A DNA stretch of 23,139 bases from Candidatus Peregrinibacteria bacterium (GTDB lineage: Bacteria; Patescibacteriota; Gracilibacteria; UM-FILTER-43-11), in the NCBI GenBank assembly GCA_030618315.1, contig JAUXDO010000006.1, positions 1 through 23,139 on the forward strand. Reading direction: 5' to 3'. The first letter of the stretch is position 1; the number at the start of each line of letters is the position of its first letter. The position numbers were made by a program, and so were the translations under genes. The notes beneath the pieces were generated by a model, which was given only the letters and a program-made list of their open reading frames with translations, did not search any database and was not told the DNA's origin. Of this stretch, positions 17,099 to 23,139 are shown in pieces.

Positions 17099-17138
17099 TT
17101 ACTTTTCTATGTTTATTCAGATACAAACATCAAATTAA
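17099..17138 (-). pseudogene. Displaced 3' end of the AI-2E permease gene
   Basis: 17114-17138 matches 18405-18429, within the 3' end of the intact permease gene, at 22 of 25 positions. The TTACTT that holds the permease stop (18386-18391) recurs at 17099-17104. Read on the minus strand it still encodes MFVSE, with GTA for GTG, then is broken by a stop and a 4-nt length difference. It lies beyond the Rpn-type gene, which separates it from the intact copy. Confidence 0.55.
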
Positions 17139-17174
17139 GCCAGTACAGGAATGAAACAAAAAATGGTTTAGCGC

Positions 17175-17203
17175 TTGACAAACACAGAATAAAGTATTAT
17201 AGT
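17175..17203 (+). promoter_or_regulatory. Promoter of the Rpn-type nuclease gene
   Basis: TTGACA (17175-17180), 17 nt, TATAGT (17198-17203), about 25 nt before the start codon. Confidence 0.75.
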
Positions 17204-17228
17204 TATATTCATTAATATAATACAAATA

Positions 17229-18341
17229 ATGTCCGAGATAAAATCAGACAATGAGCCGAAATCATTTGATGCAAAAAAGATACTGGAAAAATTGACTCCT
17301 GAGCAGAAAAACGTACTTCATAAATTACTACTTGCTGAGGGTTCTCAGGAAATGGATGTTTCCTTGGAAGAATCATTGAAGCAATCTGAATTAACTGAAA
17401 AAGAAAGAGGGCGGATAATAAAAGCAATGAAGGTGCTAACTAAAGAAGGCAAAGTTAAACGTGGAAGAGTAAGTTTGGATATGGTGATGAAGGAATTGTC
17501 TATAAGTTTTAAGGAGACCTTCGCACAACTGCTTGAGGGGTATAAAATTAGCTCAGATCAGATTGAATGTCTGATTGGTAGGGAGCTTATATCCATAAAA
17601 AGAATTGCTGATGTAATCTTTGAAATACAGGACAAAGAGGGAAATACATTTTTGCTGACTGTAGAATTTGAAGCACATTACAAATCAGATAAAAAAATGG
17701 ACAGGAGAATGGCGGAATACCAGCATTTAATTTCTATGGATAAGGAATTTAAAAGAAGGAAAATAAAATGTAATGTTTTCTATGTACAAAGCTCACCAAA
17801 AGACAAACCGCCTATCGAAGAAAGAAAAAATATTTATTCTCCTGAAAATAATTCGGATTTAAAAATTGAAGTTGCCTATAGGGTATTTCATCTGAATAAA
17901 TTTGATATACCGATGATATTGGAGAAAAATCTACCATTTCTGCTGCCATTAAGACAATTTATGCAAAAAATTACCAGGGAAGAAAATGAAAAATATGCAA
18001 AGGAAATTATGGAAATGCTAGATAGTCTACATCCTGAACAACTTAGCATAATTAAAATTATATTTGCCTATTTCTCTGAAAAGCATTATAATAATACTGA
18101 AGAAGTAACTAAAAATGATATTATTATGTTAAATGGAATAGGCTTTAAAAACTTCGGGGACACAGAAGCTGCTAGAGTGGAAGGAAGAGTGGAAGGTCAG
18201 AGAGAAGCTATGCAAAAGCTTTTTATACAAGGTTCTATTACCTATAAGGTTTTGAAAGAAATACTTGGCGAAGAAGAAGCAATGGCAATTAGAGATATTC
18301 GTGATAAAACTAAAAAAGCATCTGATAAGGAGGAGGGGTAA
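17229..18341 (+). CDS. Rpn-family recombination-promoting nuclease / putative transposase
   Basis: A 370-aa protein of the Rpn/YhgA-like PD-(D/E)XK nuclease group. The nuclease core is at about 110-230, with D128 in IADVIFEIQD and E146 and E148 in LTVEFEAHYKSDKKMDRRMAEY, followed by the strand NVFYVQSSP. Rpn proteins cut DNA, stimulate recA-independent recombination and occur in mobile or defence settings. The C-terminus has the family's EGRVEGQREAM helix. The first 100 residues are an added helical domain, perhaps winged-helix-like (TEKERGRIIKAMKVLTKEGKVKRG). It has its own strong promoter, is convergent to the AI-2E permease, and is bracketed by two copies of the permease 3' end, so it was probably inserted as a single gene. 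It lacks inverted-repeat ends. Confidence 0.85.
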   Translation: MSEIKSDNEPKSFDAKKILEKLTPEQKNVLHKLLLAEGSQEMDVSLEESLKQSELTEKERGRIIKAMKVLTKEGKVKRGRVSLDMVMKELSISFKETFAQLLEGYKISSDQIECLIGRELISIKRIADVIFEIQDKEGNTFLLTVEFEAHYKSDKKMDRRMAEYQHLISMDKEFKRRKIKCNVFYVQSSPKDKPPIEERKNIYSPENNSDLKIEVAYRVFHLNKFDIPMILEKNLPFLLPLRQFMQKITREENEKYAKEIMEMLDSLHPEQLSIIKIIFAYFSEKHYNNTEEVTKNDIIMLNGIGFKNFGDTEAARVEGRVEGQREAMQKLFIQGSITYKVLKEILGEEEAMAIRDIRDKTKKASDKEEG

Positions 18342-18385
18342 TTATAAATAGCAATTCGAAACTTTGATCTTCTTGTAAAGAAAAA

Positions 18386-19636
18386 TTACTTATTTTTTTC
18401 AGTATATTCAGACACAAACATCGAAATAATATTGGCGAGAGGAACGGCGATAATCATTCCAACAAGTCCAAGACCTATACTCTCATTAACGCTATAACCG
18501 ATTGTCGCACCACATAATAAAGCGAAAAGTACAACAATTGGATTAAGTCCTACGGATCTTCCTACAATAAGAGGAATCAGAATATTTCCCTCTAAGAACT
18601 GCAAGATGATATAAACTGGTATTAGCCATATAAGAAGTACAGGATCCTGATTAAGCGCAATTAGCGCAGCTGATATGAAAGTAATAAGAGGCCCTAGATA
18701 CGGAACAAATTCAGCAAGAGCGGAAACCATAGACAGGGTTAGAGCATAATGAAGACCCATTATTGAAAACACGATGTAACTTATTATACCCATAACTATT
18801 GCTAGAAGTACTTGTCCACGAATCCATTCTCCAATACGTATACTTATTTGCTTAGATTTATCAGAAATATAACCTGAATATTTGTGAGGAAAAAGTGAAT
18901 GGAAGAAGTTAGTCGTATTTTTTGAACTTACGACCATAAAGAATGTAATAATCAATACAAGTAGCATATTGAATAAACCATTAAATATTGCAAGAACAGC
19001 TCCTATCGCATTTCCTGCAAAATTAGTTAACTTAGATGCTAGATCAGAAAGTGATGTTGTTAAGTAATTAGTAACTTGTGCTTGATCCACACTCTCCCAT
19101 ATTTGATTAGCAACAGGTTGTATTTTTGCGATAATCCACGAATCAGTATTCTCTCCATTCACTATTGTATAAATAATATCTTTTACAGAAACAGCCAAAG
19201 AGGCAATCTGCTCAGCAATAATCGGTACAAGAGATGTTATCATAACGACAAAAATACCAAGTACGATTATATACATAAATATAATCCCAAGTGGTCGTGG
19301 TATACGATGTTTTTCAAGTCTATCAATAGCAGGATTAAAGGCGGCAGCAAGAAACAATGCAACAAGAAATATAATAATAATTCCTTTTATTATTCCCAGT
19401 ACATAAACCAGAGCCAAAAGCAGTAAGATCGCAATTGTCGATTTAACAACTGAGTCTACAGACAAAACAACACGAATTTCATTTTTTGGACCAGTAATTT
19501 TCTTTTTCAGATTCCTCTCATCTTTTTCAAGTCTTTGTTCAGAGGTACGAAGCTGGTCTAGCTTTTTTCTTAACTCATTTATCTTCCTTTGAGACTTTTT
19601 TAGAAATGTTTTTGTAGAACGATTTAGGAAACCCAT
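18386..19636 (-). CDS. AI-2E/PerM family membrane permease
   Basis: A 416-aa protein with about eight membrane helices, of the AI-2E exporter/PerM group. Members have been linked to autoinducer-2 export, sodium/proton exchange and general efflux, so the substrate is open. Family blocks seen: FNPAIDRLEKHRIPRPLG, FVPYLGPLITFISAALIAL, NILIPLIVGRSVGLNPIVVLFALLCGATIG and GLVGMIIAVPLANII. The first 50 residues are an added charged coiled coil (KSQRKINELRKKLDQL). Its 3' end faces the Rpn-type gene 45 nt away. A partial copy of that end lies at 17099-17138. Confidence 0.92.
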   Translation of the reverse strand: MGFLNRSTKTFLKKSQRKINELRKKLDQLRTSEQRLEKDERNLKKKITGPKNEIRVVLSVDSVVKSTIAILLLLALVYVLGIIKGIIIIFLVALFLAAAFNPAIDRLEKHRIPRPLGIIFMYIIVLGIFVVMITSLVPIIAEQIASLAVSVKDIIYTIVNGENTDSWIIAKIQPVANQIWESVDQAQVTNYLTTSLSDLASKLTNFAGNAIGAVLAIFNGLFNMLLVLIITFFMVVSSKNTTNFFHSLFPHKYSGYISDKSKQISIRIGEWIRGQVLLAIVMGIISYIVFSIMGLHYALTLSMVSALAEFVPYLGPLITFISAALIALNQDPVLLIWLIPVYIILQFLEGNILIPLIVGRSVGLNPIVVLFALLCGATIGYSVNESIGLGLVGMIIAVPLANIISMFVSEYTEKNK

Positions 19637-19671
19637 GACTTTATTTGTTTAAATTATAATTATTTCGGATT

Positions 19672-19761
19672 GATGAACGAATTGTAGAACTATTGTAGGA
19701 CGTATTGAGGGACAATTGGTCCAACAATTCGTGATTCTATTCGTCCAACAATTAGTTCATC
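19672..19761. repeat. 90-nt imperfect palindrome of ACAATT/AATTGT words
   Basis: GATGAAC (19672-19678) pairs with GTTCATC (19755-19761), and the arms continue with AATTGT/ACAATT words and a central GGACAATTGGTCC. It fills most of the gap between the pilin-like gene and the permease, both on the minus strand. No T-run marks it as a terminator. Confidence 0.6.
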
Positions 19762-19769
19762 CATTCGAG

Positions 19770-20192
19770 CTATTCCGTGGCAAACTGAAGAACAATATCT
19801 ACCATAATCCACGCAAGAAGTGATACTGCAAGCCCAATCAGGGCATAAGTAATTGTTTTTTTGGCGACATCCTTCTGCTCATCGGAGCCAATTGTGTACC
19901 TATAGCCACCTACCATTACAAAAATGACAGAAAGAGACCCTGCTACTGCAATCAAAGTCTGTGAAAAGTATTTAATAAAGCAGGGGATTTGTCTAAGTGT
20001 AATATTGCCGGTACGAATTCTGTCTGCCAGACCAACGCATGCATCTCCATAACCTCCAATATCAAAATCATCACCTGGTAAAACCGATGGCGGTGCAAAA
20101 TCCTGAGCAAATGATACCGGAACTGATATAACAAGCATCGCAAAAACAATCAATAGCATTCCTTTAATCCATTTTTGAGTAGTTTTATTCAT
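19770..20192 (-). CDS. Pilin-like two-helix membrane protein (TrbC/VirB2-like)
   Basis: A 140-aa protein. Residues 1-29 are a signal peptide (a lysine near the start, LLIVFAMLVISVPVSFA, then Q). After an acidic, Gly-rich stretch there are two cysteines (C52, C71) that could pair outside the membrane. Two hydrophobic helices follow at about 79-97 and 113-135, joined by GGYRYTIGSDEQKDVAKKTI, the loop typical of pilin-like proteins very common in CPR genomes and similar in layout to VirB2/TrbC. The likely role is a surface filament or membrane pore, but no other secretion genes are adjacent. It has its own promoter at 20216-20244, so it is independent of the ncRNA just upstream. Confidence 0.85.
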   Translation of the reverse strand: MNKTTQKWIKGMLLIVFAMLVISVPVSFAQDFAPPSVLPGDDFDIGGYGDACVGLADRIRTGNITLRQIPCFIKYFSQTLIAVAGSLSVIFVMVGGYRYTIGSDEQKDVAKKTITYALIGLAVSLLAWIMVDIVLQFATE

Positions 20193-20215
20193 GATTCTTT
20201 ATTTTAATTAACCCA

Positions 20216-20244
20216 ATAATATCAAATTCACAATACATTGGCAA
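20216..20244 (-). promoter_or_regulatory. Promoter of the pilin-like gene
   Basis: On the minus strand, TTGCCA (20239-20244), 17 nt, TATTAT (20216-20221), about 24 nt before the start codon and downstream of the ncRNA terminator. Confidence 0.7.
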
Positions 20245-20263
20245 AATTGATTACTACGGAATC

Positions 20264-20299
20264 AAAAAAAGACCCTCCACAGCACTTGTCTGTGGAGGG
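20264..20299 (-). terminator. Strong intrinsic terminator of the ncRNA
   Basis: A perfect 10-bp stem, CCCTCCACAG/CTGTGGAGGG (20290-20299 with 20273-20282 on the minus strand), has a 7-nt loop and is followed by TCTTTTTTT. The T-run is on the minus-strand side only, which fixes the direction of transcription. Confidence 0.93.
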
Positions 20300-20533
20300 G
20301 GTATCAGACCGAAGCCTGAGCTTTTGTGGGCGCGTCGACTCGCCGATGACAAAATGATGATCAATCATTCCGTCAGCACAACTGAGGAGCCCTAATCCCT
20401 CGCATGAGCTGGATGTTTTCGTGTGGTAGTGTTTTGAAAAACGTTTTACTACCGGGTTGGCTACTCGCCCGACCCCCTAGGAATGTCATCACGTCCTAGG
20501 TCTAGTTGGATTCAAATCCAACAGCATCCTTCA
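20264..20533 (-). ncRNA. Structured non-coding RNA of about 270 nt, family not recognised
   Basis: A free-standing transcription unit: promoter 20540-20568, terminator 20264-20299, no convincing protein frame. The RNA folds into a series of hairpins (plus-strand positions): 20505-20522 (6 bp); 20476-20500 (7 bp, CCTAGGA/TCCTAGG); 20454-20475; 20425-20453 (GGTAGT/ACTACC); 20374-20411; 20348-20374, where 11 continuous pairs include two G-U pairs valid only for the minus-strand RNA; and 20304-20319, a C(UUCG)G tetraloop. AGGGGGU and ACCCCCU (20472-20478 with 20296-20302) could also pair at long range. I looked for signs of tmRNA, RNase P RNA, SRP RNA and common riboswitches and saw none. 6S RNA or a strongly derived tmRNA remain possible. 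A 10-codon frame MKDAVGFESN starts at about the transcript 5' end. Confidence 0.8.
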
Positions 20534-20539
20534 TATAAT

Positions 20540-20568
20540 ATAATAACATTATTAATAATAAATGTCAA
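20540..20568 (-). promoter_or_regulatory. Promoter of the structured ncRNA
   Basis: On the minus strand, TTGACA (20563-20568), 17 nt, TATTAT (20540-20545) preceded by TGT. Transcription should begin near 20533. Confidence 0.88.
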
Positions 20569-20619
20569 GTAAAAACTATTGCTTTCATAATTATATAAAT
20601 AGTATGTTGAGGACTATTT

Positions 20620-20625
20620 TATAAT
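20620..20625 (+). promoter_or_regulatory. -10 box of the large terminal gene
   Basis: TATAAT lies only 10 nt before the ATG at 20636, so the transcript would be leaderless or nearly so. No convincing -35 box is at the right distance, and no Shine-Dalgarno is seen. Confidence 0.5.
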
Positions 20626-20635
20626 AGTGTGAAAA

Positions 20636-23139
20636 ATGGATGTTAAAAAAACTGGTAGCTTAACAGATGACTTCTTTGCAGAATGCCATGGTAACAATGA
20701 GGAAAGCCCTATTGTATTATCTGATCTTCGTAATAAGATTAATACTATTATTAAGAGTGATACATCTAAAAAGGTAAAGTTTGAGAAAATATTAAAATAT
20801 GTGGAGAATGGTGTAGATGCTGAGAACAGTGACGATTTTATATTATTATTGAAAGTTATTTCTAGGCGTTTAGAGCATGCTTCTTATAAAAAGGAGTACA
20901 AGATTGCCTTATCCCAAATTTTTGATGAAATTACCAAAAGAGCTTCTGAGTCAGAGGATGAAAATGAAGAAATGATAGAGCGTATTTACTTTTTCTTAAG
21001 GAATCTGATTAATAGCCTGGTGGAAGATGATGACGTTGAATTGTTCTCCGAAAAAATACATAAACTGCTGAGTGATATAAGTGAAAAAGATTTAGATGTA
21101 CTGATAAGTCTTTTACAAAATGGAAAAGGAGTAAATGAAGCGTATAGAGTTAAAAGTGTTATAGATGAATATCTAAGAGAAAAAAACAATCAAATTCATA
21201 ATGAAGAAGTAAATAATACCAATGAAGACGAAAAAGCTTGGCAACAAATCCTGGAATCCTATCATAAACAAATTAATAACGAATCAGATACTGCTGATAG
21301 TGAAATTGGTAAAATAAAGATGTTCACTGGCGAGCTTATTGAGATGTATGAAAAAGGCTCCCTGAATCTTGTTGCAAAGGAAATTGGTGGATCGGCGCTG
21401 CATATTGCTTCTATAGAAAGAGTGATTCAGACAGACGTCGCCACTGCGATTCTTTCTGATTTTCAGGAGGGGTACAATTTTGATCTTTTTATAAGCGCTA
21501 AAAGAAAAAGGCTTCAGTTTTTTTATGAAAGAGTAGCTAAAAAACTTGATGAAAAAGATGTGAGTAATCCACCAATAGCATTTGAGATGGGAGGGTATAA
21601 TAAAACAGACCTAGATATTTCTGTGACTAATCCAGTAGAGGCATTAGAGACACTGATAAAAATAAGCTCAAGACTTACAGAAGTTGATATTGCCAAGGAA
21701 GATATTAAATATTTAGAGGGGATTGGTGAGGAGCTGGAAAGTGTTTTTGCAGAATCAAAGAAATTGGATGATATTAGAATGCAGGCAGAGGGTAATTTAG
21801 CAATTGCAAAGAGAAGATTGCAGGAGGCAGAATCAAAAATAGAAGAAGGATATCAGGTTGGTAATGAGGCATCTGAGGATGTGAAGGTTGTTAAATATAT
21901 TAAGATAGAAGAGGAGCTCAATTGTATAAAAGCAGAGGTTATGTGTAATGCAGAAAAGGTAAAATCTGTAATTGAGTTATTAGATACAATGTCTGGTAAA
22001 TTAGATTATGAGGCCTTGTTGAATGTATTAGTTCTTGTAAAAAAGTCAATAAGCAAAGCGTACGGTAAAAATAAAAATGAAGCTGTAATAGAATCTATCT
22101 CTGAAGAGATATCAAAAATTTTTAATATAATAAGTGCAAGTATAAAGCATGGGAATGCAGAGAGGTTGAATGATAAGCTGTTAAAAACCACTCACGGATT
22201 CTTTTGTTCAATACTTAGGATTACTCAAGACATTAACAGTATTGATTATAGTAGTGGAATAAATCGTATTTTAGAAAATATGACGGAAGATGATGTTATA
22301 GAAATGTATAATATAAATTATATCTATAAGACCCTAGAAAATGTTGAGCTGGCAAAAATCATACAGTCACACAGTAATAATAAAGGATATGAATTGCCGG
22401 TAATTAAAGACAGAGCAATACAAGATACAATTGTCAGATTAGTATCGGATGAATCAAGTACTAATGTTTCTAGTCACGTAGTCACTCATGGTACTGCTCG
22501 GGTGAACATAGGTAATCAGGGTGAAATTATTCAGGCAGATACCGATGAAGGAAAAAAGAAAAATAGGCCGAAAAAAAAGAGCAAAGAAGCTGAAAGTTTA
22601 TTAAATATACTAAATTCAAGAGGTAGAATAAAAGATTCTGAATTATTTTTGGCCACAAAAAAAATTAATTCAGTAAAATTAACTAATTCAGAAATTAGTA
22701 GTATTTTGTTCAGCTTTAGAAGTCTTGATTCATATGTTTTAAGGCGTGGTGTTATTGATGTAATGGCAAAAAAAATTGATGAAGCAGACGGTAAAATGAG
22801 CGGTAAAGAACTTGTTGATTCTATTAGCGGTCTCAGAAATCTGGATTCGACAGTTGTTAGCCGGGCATTAATGAATTCATTAGCAAAAAAAATTAATGAA
22901 TCTGATACAGATTTTAACGCTAAAGGAATTAGTACTATGATGCATAGTTTAAGGAATCTCGATTCGCTTGCTGTAACGCATAAATTTACCGAGTCCATGT
23001 ATGGTAAATTACGGAGTGTAACTAGCAAATTAGATACTATTCAAATATCTAAATGTTTTACAGGTATAGGAAATCTAAGTCCTACTGTTATATCGGAACC
23101 TTTTATTAAAACCGTGTTAGACGATACTATCCATAGATT
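20636..23139 (+). CDS. Large helical-repeat protein, 3' end beyond the window
   Basis: An uninterrupted frame from ATG 20636 to the window edge, more than 834 codons, with no stop seen. It begins MDVKKTGSLTDDFFAECHG. There is no signal peptide or membrane helix. The first 600 residues are acidic and helical (for example EVDIAKEDIKYLEGIGEELESVF), likely coiled coil or solenoid. A basic patch follows at about 640-650 (KKKNRPKKKSK), then helical repeats of exactly 39 residues from about 694, each with a (L/F)R(N/S)LDS motif. The repeat type resembles RNA-binding or protein-binding solenoids in outline only. I do not recognise the family. It is divergent from the ncRNA, about 100 nt between their starts. 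Confidence 0.85.
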   Translation, partial: MDVKKTGSLTDDFFAECHGNNEESPIVLSDLRNKINTIIKSDTSKKVKFEKILKYVENGVDAENSDDFILLLKVISRRLEHASYKKEYKIALSQIFDEITKRASESEDENEEMIERIYFFLRNLINSLVEDDDVELFSEKIHKLLSDISEKDLDVLISLLQNGKGVNEAYRVKSVIDEYLREKNNQIHNEEVNNTNEDEKAWQQILESYHKQINNESDTADSEIGKIKMFTGELIEMYEKGSLNLVAKEIGGSALHIASIERVIQTDVATAILSDFQEGYNFDLFISAKRKRLQFFYERVAKKLDEKDVSNPPIAFEMGGYNKTDLDISVTNPVEALETLIKISSRLTEVDIAKEDIKYLEGIGEELESVFAESKKLDDIRMQAEGNLAIAKRRLQEAESKIEEGYQVGNEASEDVKVVKYIKIEEELNCIKAEVMCNAEKVKSVIELLDTMSGKLDYEALLNVLVLVKKSISKAYGKNKNEAVIESISEEISKIFNIISASIKHGNAERLNDKLLKTTHGFFCSILRITQDINSIDYSSGINRILENMTEDDVIEMYNINYIYKTLENVELAKIIQSHSNNKGYELPVIKDRAIQDTIVRLVSDESSTNVSSHVVTHGTARVNIGNQGEIIQADTDEGKKKNRPKKKSKEAESLLNILNSRGRIKDSELFLATKKINSVKLTNSEISSILFSFRSLDSYVLRRGVIDVMAKKIDEADGKMSGKELVDSISGLRNLDSTVVSRALMNSLAKKINESDTDFNAKGISTMMHSLRNLDSLAVTHKFTESMYGKLRSVTSKLDTIQISKCFTGIGNLSPTVISEPFIKTVLDDTIHR
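22715..23139 (+). repeat. 39-residue (117-nt) tandem protein repeats
   Basis: FRSLDS, LRNLDS, LRNLDS and IGNLSP begin at 22715, 22832, 22949 and 23066, exactly 117 nt apart. Between them, (L/M)AKKI recurs in the first two repeats and a helix ending IS-x3-x-(G/S) precedes each motif. At DNA level the copies have diverged, so the repeat is old and kept by selection on the protein. Confidence 0.85.

Noticed and set aside
20505..20522. tRNA or tmRNA T-arm in the ncRNA
   Set aside because: GTTGGATTCAAATCCAAC looks like a T-arm at first sight, but the stem is 6 bp with a 6-nt loop, there is no acceptor stem or CCA, and the transcript runs in the other direction.
22531..23028. 165-codon frame on the minus strand
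   Set aside because: It is a shadow of the large plus-strand repeat protein, whose period of exactly 39 codons shows which strand is coding.

Overview
The window looks like a chromosomal segment of a low-GC, host-associated-type bacterium of the Patescibacteria (candidate phyla radiation, CPR). The signs are: a compact standard-code gene set with short leaders, a CPR-style membrane protein and pilin-like protein, an AI-2E/PerM permease, and many short AT-rich intergenic word repeats. I cannot place it below phylum. All 18 complete protein genes end in UAA or UAG and none in UGA, and no gene needs an in-frame UGA.

Layout. 1-2445: a small membrane protein (minus strand), then prfA (RF1) and a 0.25-kb hairpin-rich element with terminal inverted repeats. 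2446-5265: a large membrane-anchored FecR-like protein. 5281-5464: a remnant repeat bounded by TGTCTGAACC/GGTTCAGACA. 5600-8542: gyrB and secF, probably co-transcribed. 8626-9214: a tRNA-Arg(UCG) locus carrying an HNH endonuclease gene, with the 5' half of the tRNA present on both sides of the insert. 9294-12802: a likely operon of an unknown 618-aa protein, a YkgJ-type cysteine-cluster protein and a GT4 glycosyltransferase. 12806-13455: an unknown 178-aa gene followed by a displaced copy of the glycosyltransferase 3' end. 13448-17038 (minus strand): queE, queC, a divergent sigma factor, queF and an unknown 242-aa gene, i.e. most of the preQ0/preQ1 pathway with a sigma factor in the middle. 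17099-19636: an Rpn-type nuclease gene convergent with an AI-2E permease, with a displaced copy of the permease 3' end on the far side of the nuclease. 19770-20192: a pilin-like protein. 20264-20533 (minus strand): a strongly structured, about 270-nt non-coding RNA with its own promoter and a perfect terminator. 20636 to the end: an open-ended reading frame of more than 834 codons ending in exact 39-residue helical repeats.

Two themes stand out. First, three small cargo genes (HNH, the 178-aa protein, Rpn) each sit next to an intact host gene, and a diverged partial copy of that host gene's end lies beyond the cargo. This suggests insertions that bring a replacement gene end and leave the native end behind. 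Second, there is the free-standing structured RNA that I cannot match to any family by eye. Promoters are clear and uniform: seven of eight have a recognisable -35/-10 pair with exactly 17 nt between the boxes, often TTGACA with TATTAT.
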